16,525 bases of DNA from CAYLSV01 sp964386435 (lineage in GTDB: Bacteria > Planctomycetota > Phycisphaerae > Tepidisphaerales > Tepidisphaeraceae). The stretch lies in NCBI GenBank assembly GCA_964386435.1, contig CAYLSV010000078.1:1-16525 (forward strand). The letters are read 5' to 3'. Below the pieces are notes generated by a model that was not told the origin of the DNA, made no database searches, and saw only the letters and a list, made by a program, of their open reading frames with translations. Shown here piece after piece: positions 1 to 6,945 of the stretch (positions within the stretch are counted from its first letter, which is position 1; each line of letters opens with the position of its first letter). The translations under genes and the position numbers were made by a program.

Positions 1-439
1 TCTGGAAGACCATGCCCATGCGCTTGCGGAGCTCGATGACGTCGACCTTTTTGCTGTAAATCGAGTCGCCGTTGAGCGTCATGTCGCCGTCGATTTTGAC
101 AGAGTCGATCAGATCGTTCATCCGGTTAACGCACCGCAGCAGCGTCGACTTGCCGCAGCCGCTGGGGCCGATGAGGGCTGTGACCTTGCCGTGCGGCACG
201 CTCATGTTGATGTCGAATAGCGCCTGCTTCGTGCCGTAGTAGAGGTCGAAGTCACTGACCTCCACGACCGGATCCTCGGCGGCGAGCTCCGGGTGCGTCT
301 CGGTGCGGTAGGTCTGCCCGGCATCGATGTTCTGCTGCAGCTCACCTCGCTGCCGCCGGCCGCTGGGCGGGGCGGCGTAGCTGGTCGGGGCGTCGGTCTC
401 GGCGGGCGAGACGGCAGGGTCGTGGAGCGTGGTCGTCAT
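1..439 (-). CDS. pstB: Phosphate ABC transporter ATP-binding protein PstB (partial, C-terminus outside window)
   Basis: This is the ATPase that powers phosphate import by the PstSCAB transporter at the inner face of the cytoplasmic membrane. The visible 146 residues hold a Walker A motif GPSGCGKST at residues 91-99, the typical PstB stretch LLRCVNRMNDL just after it, and the Q-loop glutamine (MVFQ, residue 146) at the window edge. The signature and Walker B motifs lie outside. The ABC domain starts near residue 58 (VVEVSDFDLYYG), so there is a polar N-terminal extension of nearly 60 residues that the usual 250-260-residue PstB lacks. The ATG at 437-439 was chosen because it lies 21 bases after the pstA stop. 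No Shine-Dalgarno is seen, so a start nearer the ABC domain cannot be excluded. It is the last visible gene of the pst operon. Confidence 0.95.
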   Translation of the reverse strand, partial: MTTTLHDPAVSPAETDAPTSYAAPPSGRRQRGELQQNIDAGQTYRTETHPELAAEDPVVEVSDFDLYYGTKQALFDINMSVPHGKVTALIGPSGCGKSTLLRCVNRMNDLIDSVKIDGDMTLNGDSIYSKKVDVIELRKRMGMVFQ

Positions 440-460
440 CGGAAAATCACTTGCAAAATC

Positions 461-2617
461 TTAGAAAGCCCCGCCGGCGAACCGGCGACGCAGGCGGCTG
501 CGGATCAGGATCGCCGCGATGTTCAGCGACACCACAATCGTGATCAGCAGCAGCACCGTCGTGTAAAGCAGCGGCAACGCCGCCACGCTGTCCTGGCTCT
601 GGAAGCCCAGGTCGTAAATGTGGAAACCGAGGTGCATGAACGAGCGGTTGAGCCCGAACCAGCCGTCGCCTGCAATCGGGGCCTCGCCCAGATCGACCGG
701 CAGCTCGCTTGTCCACTTGACCGCCCCGACCAGCATCAGCGGCGCGACCTCGCCGGCACCGCGGGCGATTGCCAGGATCATGCCCGTCATAATGCCCGGC
801 AGCGCCCGCGGCAGCACGATCCGGCGGATCGTCTGCCACTTGCTGGCACCGCAGGCGTAACTGCCCTGACGCATCGAATCGGGCACGGCCGAGAGGGCTT
901 CTTCGGTCGCGACGATCACCACCGGCAGCGTGAGCAGGGCGAGCGTCAGGCTGGCCCAGATCATCGCGCTCTTGCCCAACGTCGGCCGGCCGGCGGCGGT
1001 TTTGGCGGCGTAGAGGCCGTCGAAAATTGTCTCGGGAATTACCGCCAGCGTCACCACCAACATGCCCAGCGCCGCCAGCCACAGCAGGAACGTGCCAACC
1101 CCGGCCAGCGTCGGCAGCCACGACTGCTCGATGTTGTCGCTTTTGCCCATCCGCCCCGCGAGCACGCCCAGCCCGATCGCCGCCGCCAGCAACCCGGCCA
1201 GCCCGGCGAGCAGTCCCAGCCACGGGCCAACGCTCATCGACATGCCCTCGCTCGGCCCGCCGTCGATGTACGCCCCGAGCGTGTAGCAGAAGAAGCCCAA
1301 CCCGAACACGCCATACACAATGCTCGGCACCCCGGCGAGGTTGTTCACGCTGATCCGCACCAAGCTCACGAGCGGCCCCTGCCGGGCGTACTCCCGCAGG
1401 TAGATGGCCGCGATCACGCCGATCGGCACGACGAGGATCACCATGATGAACGTGAGCATCACTGTTCCCACGATCGCCGGCCAGACCCCGCCCTCGGAGT
1501 TGGCCAGCCGCGGGTCGCCCCGCAAAAACTCGCCCCAGCGGCTGAAGTAGACGCCCACCTTGTCAACCACGCCGAGTTGGTTTGCGGGGAACGCCCGCAC
1601 CACCTGGTACATCGGGATCGCCTCATCGTCGCCGCGGGAGCCGGGGATGAAGCGACCGTCGACCTTTTCCATCTCCATCGTGTATTGGTCCCGCCGCTCT
1701 TCCAGCTCACGGCGCTGCTCGGTCAATCTGACGATCTCGCCATCGAGCTCGTCCCGCTCGACTTGCTGCTGTTCGACCTCGGCAAGGTACGCCGCCGACT
1801 CCTCGCCGCCGTCGTCCCGCTCGTTGTAAGCGATCTGGTCGAGGTCGTCGTTGAGGTCGCTGATGCGGTCGTTAATCGCCCCGAGGTCATCTTCGTTGAT
1901 CGACTCGATTTGTTCCTCAAGTGCCAGCGCGGCGTCGTGAAATTCGCCGAACGCTTGCCAAGCGGCGTCGGTGCCTTCGATCCGCTGGTCGCCGTCGCTG
2001 ACGGCGGTGAGGGTGCCGTAGAGGTTGTTCTTCTGCGTCCACTCGACCAGCAGGGCATCTTCCGGCTGGGCGATTTCCGTCACCCGGTCATCGCGGACCC
2101 AGGTGAACATCTCGTCGGTGAGCGTGAAGTTGCCGGTTTTGTAGAGCGTCCGCTGCAGCGCCAGCTCATCGTCGATGACGCCGTTGCCGTTTAGGTCTTC
2201 GCCTTCGTCGAGCGTGCCGTTGAAGTTGGCGTCTTCGTTGAAGATCAGCTCGTCGGTGCGGTCGATGGAACCGAGCAGCACCCGCTCGGTGCCGTTGTCG
2301 TCGGTGTAGGCGACCTGGTGGACGGCCCCGGGCCAGAAGGTGCCGAAGCCGTTGAAGGCGATGAACACCAGCAGCGTGACGATCATCACAACCGCCACCG
2401 CGATGCAGCCGCCGGTGAGCCAGACCATCGGCTCGCCGCGGCTGGCGAGGCTTGTTTTGCGTTTGCGACGGGCCGCGGCATTGCTCGGCTTGCCGCTGCC
2501 GATCGGCACCGCCCCGGTCCCGCCGGCGGCGACGTCGGCACCCGCGGTCGACTCCAGCCGGTCGCCGGTGCCGGCCGGGTCGGGGACTTCATGATCTTGT
2601 CGGTCGAGGTCGGCCAT
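461..2617 (-). CDS. pstA: Phosphate ABC transporter permease PstA, long form with extracytoplasmic domain
   Basis: This is one of the two membrane subunits forming the phosphate channel. At 718 residues it is more than twice the size of E. coli PstA (about 296). A disordered cytoplasmic tail with RKRKTS at 51-56 leads to membrane segment 1 (about 66-88). An extracytoplasmic region (about 90-375) follows. It holds two adjoining acidic EF-hand-like loops (129-152) and a charged predicted coiled coil (about 230-318). The permease core (about 380-710) carries the ATPase-coupling loop EEALSAVPDSMRQG at 572-585, and has extra hydrophobic segments near 464-485 and 503-527. Part of the outer domain (KTGNF...W...P.DALLVEW...NLYG) recalls the long PstA of gammaproteobacteria, from memory. 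The ATG at 2615-2617 lies 13 bases after the pstC stop, so the two are probably translated from one message. Confidence 0.93.
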   Translation of the reverse strand: MADLDRQDHEVPDPAGTGDRLESTAGADVAAGGTGAVPIGSGKPSNAAARRKRKTSLASRGEPMVWLTGGCIAVAVVMIVTLLVFIAFNGFGTFWPGAVHQVAYTDDNGTERVLLGSIDRTDELIFNEDANFNGTLDEGEDLNGNGVIDDELALQRTLYKTGNFTLTDEMFTWVRDDRVTEIAQPEDALLVEWTQKNNLYGTLTAVSDGDQRIEGTDAAWQAFGEFHDAALALEEQIESINEDDLGAINDRISDLNDDLDQIAYNERDDGGEESAAYLAEVEQQQVERDELDGEIVRLTEQRRELEERRDQYTMEMEKVDGRFIPGSRGDDEAIPMYQVVRAFPANQLGVVDKVGVYFSRWGEFLRGDPRLANSEGGVWPAIVGTVMLTFIMVILVVPIGVIAAIYLREYARQGPLVSLVRISVNNLAGVPSIVYGVFGLGFFCYTLGAYIDGGPSEGMSMSVGPWLGLLAGLAGLLAAAIGLGVLAGRMGKSDNIEQSWLPTLAGVGTFLLWLAALGMLVVTLAVIPETIFDGLYAAKTAAGRPTLGKSAMIWASLTLALLTLPVVIVATEEALSAVPDSMRQGSYACGASKWQTIRRIVLPRALPGIMTGMILAIARGAGEVAPLMLVGAVKWTSELPVDLGEAPIAGDGWFGLNRSFMHLGFHIYDLGFQSQDSVAALPLLYTTVLLLITIVVSLNIAAILIRSRLRRRFAGGAF

Positions 2618-2630
2618 CGGTGGTAAACCC

Positions 2631-5537
2631 TTACAGCCCCTTGGTCCGGGCGCGGAAGCGGATGCGGACCAATTCGGCCAGCGTGTTGACGAAGAACGTG
2701 AGCATGAACAGCAGCACCCCGCTGAGGAACAGCCGCCGGTAAAGCGCCTCGCCCTTGGGCGCTTCGGGCAGCTCGGTCGCGATGTTGGCGCTGAAGGTCC
2801 GGCCGCCGTTGAAGATGTTGAGGTCCAGCAGGGCGGTGCCGCCGTAGGCCATCAAGACGATCATCGTCTCACCCGCCGCCCGGCCCAGCCCGATCATGCA
2901 CGCGCTGAAAATGCCGCTGATCGCCACCGGCAGCACGACCTTCACCGCCGTCTGCCACGGCGTCGCCCCGGCCCCAAGCGCTGCCGACCGCAACGTGTTC
3001 GGCACGCTGGAGAGCGCGTCCTCGCTGACGGTGTAGATGATCGGGATGACCGCGAAGCCCATGACCAGGCCGATGACCAGCGAGTTCCGCGGGTCGAAGG
3101 GCCCGAAGATGCTGAACGCCACGTCGCCGGTGCTGGGCAGCTCGCCGCGGACGTCGAGGCCGAGACTGCCCAGGATCATGCCCAGCCCCAGCGCCAACAG
3201 CACCGCCAGCACCGCGGAGGCGGCGAGTCGGCCGAAGTCCAGCAGGGCGACCTGCCGGCGATTCTCGCTCTTGAACGCCGCCAGCCGGGGGCGGAGGTAG
3301 GTGTTGAAGCCGATGACGAGGGCCACGAGGATCAGCGGCGTGAGCAGGGCGACCCAGCCGACCGCCGCCGACCGGACGGTCGGGTCGCCGTCCTCATCCA
3401 GCCCGATCCGCCGGCCGAGCCATTCGCGGATGTCGTCGTAGAACAGCAGCCACTCGATGCCCGGCCCGATGAGGCTGAGCGTCAGCAGCCCGCTGAGCAG
3501 CACCAGCCCGACCATGGTGATGAACGGTGTGTAGTCGCCGCCCCAATCGCGAATCTTGACCGCGTCGAGCTGCCAAAGGATCAGCAGCCCCAGCCCGAAC
3601 AGGAACAGCCCCGCCGCGATGGCCAACGGGATGCCGCTGGCGTCGCCGACGTCGAACAGCAGGTACAGCCACGCCCCCATCCCCGCGAGCATCATCACCG
3701 CCCCGGCCACCTGCCCCCGCAACACCGGCAAGCTCGCCACCGGCAGCGTCTGCCAGACGTAGCCGAACAGGAACAACCCCAGCGGCACCGCCACGAACAG
3801 CGTCAGCGCCCCGGCCAGCACGTCGCCGATGATCGGCGCGAGGATCAACCCGCCGACGAACCCCAGCACCACGCTCGGCAGCCCGGCCATCATCTCGACC
3901 GTCGGCTTGACCACGCTCCGCACCGACGGCGCCATGAACTCGCTGCTGTAGATCGCCCCGAGGATCGCGATCGGCACGGCAAACAACATCGCGTAGAACG
4001 TTGCCTTTAGCGTGCCCCACAGCAGCGGCACGAACGACTGCTTCGGCTCCGACCGGTTCGTCGCCCCGCCTGATTGCCAGATGTGGACCGGCTCCTCGTA
4101 TCCTTCGTAGTGGATTGGCGCGAACAGCGTCGCGAACTCGCTGCCGGGGTAGCGGTTGTCAACGTCCCACGCCAGCAGCTCCCGATCTTCGGTGAGGGCG
4201 AACAAGGCGTCGTTCTTTGGGGACAAGCCGATGAGGCGGATGTCCTTCTCGGTTGCCGGGAGGTAGGCGTCGGTGGTCGAAGTGACCATGTAGTTGAGCG
4301 CGATCGACCCGTCGCGGCCGGCGGTGATGAACTGCCGATCCCGATCACTGCGGCCAATGGCCACGACGGCGTCGCCGACGACTTCCGGAAATTCGTGGGC
4401 CGCCGTCATGACGTGGCCGTCGATCGGCATCTCGGCCAACTGGTCGTCCGTCAGCTCGTCCCGCTTGATCGGGGCGGCAAACCACCCGGTCACGTTGCCG
4501 GCGCTGTCGCCGACGATCAGCGTCGTGTCGCCCAGCAGCATTCGCGACGCGGTGACGGAGACGCCGTCCTCCGGCACGATGTCGAGCACCTCGACGACCT
4601 GCGGGTTGTCCTTGTCAGTCAGGTCGTAGCGAAGGGTCAGGCCGTCCTCGTAGACGAGGTACGCCCCGTCGCCGCCGTTGGTGAGCAGGGCGTTGCTCGG
4701 CCGCACGCCCGGCGGCTTGGCGTCGGTGGGAAGCTCCACCTGCTCCAGCACCAGCTTGCCGCCACCCATCAGCGATCGCCGCCGTTGACCGTGGGCGAGC
4801 ACCAACCGGGCATCCTCCCGCAGCGCCAGCACGGCCTCGTCTCGCTCGACGGCGAGGTAGTCGAGCCGCACGATCGGCGAAGGGCCGAGGTCTTCGCCAA
4901 GGGTCAGCCGGTCCCGCAGCTCGGCCTCGACAGTGGTCAGCCGCAGCAAGCCGTCGTCGTTGACCAGCACGCCGCCGCCCACCGATGCGATGCCATCAAC
5001 CTCGAGCTCCGCCTGCTCCGGCGTCAGGTCGGATTCGCGGGGAAAGCCGATGTCGAAGGCGATGTCGCCGAGGCGGACTGTGCCATCGTCGAAGCCCAGG
5101 GCGACAGCGGTGCCGCGGGTGCTGGCGGCGGTGACGTTGCCGGTGGCCAGCGGCTGGTTGGTCAGCAGCTCGAGGTTGTCGAGCCGGTAGACGTCAAGGC
5201 CGCCCGTCTCGTCGAGCACCCAAAGGGCGACCTTGTTCTCATCGCTCGCCAAACTCACCGGCCGGGCCGGCTCGTCGCCGCTGGGCAGGGTGGCCGACGG
5301 GGCCTTCGTGATCGACGCCCCGCCGAATAGCGGCATGGTGACGCTGACGAGGTACGCCACGATCAGCCCCAGCACCACCATCACACCCAAGCCGCCGACC
5401 GTGAAAATCCACTTCGCCGCGACATCGGCGGCTTTGATCGAGAACGACGTCTTGCGTTTGCGCGCCCGCCCGGTGAAGGCCCCGCCGCTACGGGGGGCGG
5501 GGGCGGTCGGGTCGGCGTCGTCGGGCGAAGTCGTCAC
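2631..5537 (-). CDS. pstC: Phosphate ABC transporter permease PstC, long form with propeller-like domain
   Basis: This is the second membrane subunit of the phosphate importer, 968 residues against about 320 in E. coli. Residues 1-41 form a basic cytoplasmic tail with RKRKTS at 26-31. Membrane segment 1 is about 43-68. Residues about 80-490 are an extracytoplasmic region of repeated beta-like units (such as DGTVRLGD, DGSIALNY, DRELLAWDVD) suggesting a WD40-like propeller. The permease core begins near 500 (SFVPLLWGTLKATFYAML), and its ATPase-coupling loop is EDALSSVPNTLRSAALGAG at 839-857. Between them, about 571-815, lies a block with several further hydrophobic segments. The start is a GTG at 5535-5537. 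No upstream in-frame ATG, GTG or TTG comes before a stop, and no Shine-Dalgarno is visible. A terminator separates it from pstS upstream, and pstA follows after 13 bases. Confidence 0.93.
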   Translation of the reverse strand: MTTSPDDADPTAPAPRSGGAFTGRARKRKTSFSIKAADVAAKWIFTVGGLGVMVVLGLIVAYLVSVTMPLFGGASITKAPSATLPSGDEPARPVSLASDENKVALWVLDETGGLDVYRLDNLELLTNQPLATGNVTAASTRGTAVALGFDDGTVRLGDIAFDIGFPRESDLTPEQAELEVDGIASVGGGVLVNDDGLLRLTTVEAELRDRLTLGEDLGPSPIVRLDYLAVERDEAVLALREDARLVLAHGQRRRSLMGGGKLVLEQVELPTDAKPPGVRPSNALLTNGGDGAYLVYEDGLTLRYDLTDKDNPQVVEVLDIVPEDGVSVTASRMLLGDTTLIVGDSAGNVTGWFAAPIKRDELTDDQLAEMPIDGHVMTAAHEFPEVVGDAVVAIGRSDRDRQFITAGRDGSIALNYMVTSTTDAYLPATEKDIRLIGLSPKNDALFALTEDRELLAWDVDNRYPGSEFATLFAPIHYEGYEEPVHIWQSGGATNRSEPKQSFVPLLWGTLKATFYAMLFAVPIAILGAIYSSEFMAPSVRSVVKPTVEMMAGLPSVVLGFVGGLILAPIIGDVLAGALTLFVAVPLGLFLFGYVWQTLPVASLPVLRGQVAGAVMMLAGMGAWLYLLFDVGDASGIPLAIAAGLFLFGLGLLILWQLDAVKIRDWGGDYTPFITMVGLVLLSGLLTLSLIGPGIEWLLFYDDIREWLGRRIGLDEDGDPTVRSAAVGWVALLTPLILVALVIGFNTYLRPRLAAFKSENRRQVALLDFGRLAASAVLAVLLALGLGMILGSLGLDVRGELPSTGDVAFSIFGPFDPRNSLVIGLVMGFAVIPIIYTVSEDALSSVPNTLRSAALGAGATPWQTAVKVVLPVAISGIFSACMIGLGRAAGETMIVLMAYGGTALLDLNIFNGGRTFSANIATELPEAPKGEALYRRLFLSGVLLFMLTFFVNTLAELVRIRFRARTKGL

Positions 5538-5616
5538 GGGCAGTTCAGAAAACGTGAATCCGGCGGGTGCCGGTAAGGTAGCGGAAGCCGCACCGCCGGA
5601 CGGCAGATGCCCGGAA

Positions 5617-5638
5617 CTTCATCGAATCTTCACGGAAG
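5617..5638. promoter_or_regulatory. Tandem 11-bp direct repeat upstream of pstC (possible regulator site)
   Basis: CTTCATCGAAT at 5617-5627 is followed directly by CTTCACGGAAG at 5628-5638, with 8 of 11 positions equal. PhoB-type boxes are also adjoining 11-bp repeats, with a TCA core. The site lies between the pstS terminator and the pstC start, where a second promoter for pstCAB could be. The repeats read in the direction opposite to pstC transcription, and no clear -10 or -35 is seen. The function is therefore a guess. Confidence 0.25.
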
Positions 5639-5655
5639 CCGCTGATGGGCGAACG

Positions 5656-5690
5656 AAAAACCCGGTTGCCCCATCAAGGACAACCGGGCT
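5656..5690 (-). terminator. Rho-independent terminator after pstS
   Basis: On the minus strand CCCGGTTG (5688-5681) pairs perfectly with CAACCGGG (5668-5661) across a 12-base loop, and a run of five T follows (5660-5656). This is a standard intrinsic terminator, about 35 bases after the pstS stop codon. Since pstC follows on the same strand, it is likely to act as a partial terminator that keeps pstS expression above pstCAB. The alternative is that pstCAB has its own promoter in 5538-5655. Confidence 0.85.
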
Positions 5691-5723
5691 GTTGCAGAGT
5701 CGATGCTCAAGCCAGAAGCGGGT

Positions 5724-6716
5724 TTAGTTGCCGCTGAGCTTGGCGATCTCTTCCTCGCTCAGCTCGGCGCTGATCGGGAAGTAACCGTCCTCGATCACGG
5801 CCTCCTGGCCTTCCTTGGAGAGCACCATCGTCAGGAACTCCTTGACGATCGGCGTGGCGCTCTGGTTCGGCGGAACGTTCGCGTAAACGTAAAGGAACCG
5901 GGCCAACGGGTAATCCCCGGCGTAAGCGGCCTCGGCGCTGGGCGGGAAGGCGTCACCGCCGTCGGACAGCGGCACGAGCTTGGTGTCGGCGGTCTTGTAA
6001 CCGACGCCGCTGTAGCCGATGCCGAAGCGGTCGCTGCCGACGCCCTGGACCACGCCGCTGCTGCCGGGCTGCTCCTTGACGTTGCTCTTGTAATCGACGT
6101 CGCCCATGGCGTTCTTCTTGAAGTAGCCGTAGGTGCCGCTGGCCGAGTTGCGGCCGTACAGCGTGATCGGCTGGTCACGGAAGGCCGGGTCGGTCACGCC
6201 GACGTCGCCCCAGGTGATGCCGGTCGGGCCGTCAATGCTGTAAATCTGCTGGAGCTGGTCGAGCGACAGGCTCTCGACCGGGTTGTCCTTGTGGACAAAC
6301 ACGCCCAATGCGTCGACGGCGACCCGGATCGGGGTCGGCTCGTAACCGAAGGCCGTCTTGAACTTGTCGACCTCGCTGTCCTTCATCGCCCGGCTCATCG
6401 GGCCGACATCGCTGGTGCCTTCGATCAGGGCCGGCGGGGCGGTGCTGCTGCCCTTGCCGACGACCTCGGGCTGGACGTTGGGGTAGAACTCGGTGAACTT
6501 CTCGGTCCACAGCGCCATCATGTTGTTGAGGGTGTCGCTGCCGACGCTGTTGAATGTGCCGCTGATGCCGCTGGCCGGCTCGTAGCTCGGGAGTTCGGGG
6601 TCGACCTCCATCGGGCTGCTCTGGGCCAGAGCCGGGGCGGCGGCGAGGGCGGCCACGGCCGCCGAACCAACGGCCACAAGGGCCGAACGCTTGATGTTGT
6701 GCAGAATGCTGCTCAT
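5724..6716 (-). CDS. pstS: Periplasmic phosphate-binding protein PstS
   Basis: This is the high-affinity phosphate receptor that delivers substrate to PstC-PstA. Residues 1-31 are a signal peptide: a short basic start (NIKR), a hydrophobic core rich in Ala and Val, and ALA-Q as the likely cleavage site at 31/32. The mature part is a PBP-like fold with GSDT at 59-62, GKGSSTAPPAL at 87-97, SDVGPMSR at 102-109 and RNSASGTYGYF at 189-199. These match the phosphate-contacting loops of the family (Ser/Thr, Asp, and Arg followed by Ser-Gly-Thr). The length of 330 residues is normal. The start at 6714-6716 was chosen because it gives a normal signal peptide and has AGAAGGA six to seven bases upstream. 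A longer form from 6767 also has an AAGGA-like site but adds 17 polar residues before the signal. Confidence 0.95.
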   Translation of the reverse strand: MSSILHNIKRSALVAVGSAAVAALAAAPALAQSSPMEVDPELPSYEPASGISGTFNSVGSDTLNNMMALWTEKFTEFYPNVQPEVVGKGSSTAPPALIEGTSDVGPMSRAMKDSEVDKFKTAFGYEPTPIRVAVDALGVFVHKDNPVESLSLDQLQQIYSIDGPTGITWGDVGVTDPAFRDQPITLYGRNSASGTYGYFKKNAMGDVDYKSNVKEQPGSSGVVQGVGSDRFGIGYSGVGYKTADTKLVPLSDGGDAFPPSAEAAYAGDYPLARFLYVYANVPPNQSATPIVKEFLTMVLSKEGQEAVIEDGYFPISAELSEEEIAKLSGN

Positions 6717-6722
6717 GGGTGT

Positions 6723-6729
6723 TCCTTCT
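6723..6729 (-). promoter_or_regulatory. Ribosome binding site deciding the pstS start
   Basis: AGAAGGA on the minus strand ends six bases before the ATG at 6714-6716. It is one of the few good Shine-Dalgarno matches in the window, and it supports the start that directly precedes a normal signal peptide over the upstream ATG at 6765-6767. Confidence 0.7.
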
Positions 6730-6791
6730 GGTGGAATGGCCCCCGGGTGGGGCTTGCTTGGCATCATGCCGTCCTTTGTTAAGGCCGGATG

Positions 6792-6870
6792 TGCGACGGC
6801 AGATCAGACTGCAAAACACGTCGCAGGTTGGGTGAAACTTGAGTCGCCGTCGCAGGTTTAGCCGAACCTG
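6792..6870. promoter_or_regulatory. Repeat-rich intergenic control region between divergent pstS and mqnA
   Basis: Three ordered repeats lie here. CGTCGCAGGTT occurs twice (6819-6829 and 6848-6858, 29 bases apart). CAGGTT and AACCTG form a perfect inverted repeat at 6853-6870 with a 6-base spacer. TGCGACG at 6792-6798 is the inverse of the start of the first direct repeat (6819-6825). The region is the only space available for the promoters of pstS (minus) and mqnA (plus), so one or more transcription-factor sites are plausible. No classical Pho box and no convincing -10/-35 pair is seen. Confidence 0.4.
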
Positions 6871-6945
6871 AACACAGCCCATGCGCAACAGAAACGGCTG
6901 GGGTTTCGTCCAAACTGAAATCGGCGTTCTGCGTATCGTGCCGAC

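Noticed and set aside
293..2194. Plus-strand open frame of 633 codons opposite pstA and pstB
   Set aside because: Antisense shadow rich in Gln, Arg, His and Asp with no recognisable fold, crossing the starts and stops of real genes.
6736..6755. Small GC hairpin (GCCCC-CGGGT-GGGGC) before pstS as a riboswitch or terminator
   Set aside because: Only five base pairs in a GC-rich region, with no T-run and no conserved aptamer features visible.
6717..6767. Longer PstS starting at the ATG at 6767
   Set aside because: It would put 17 polar and proline-rich residues before the signal peptide. The ATG at 6716 has its own good ribosome site. Kept only as an alternative.
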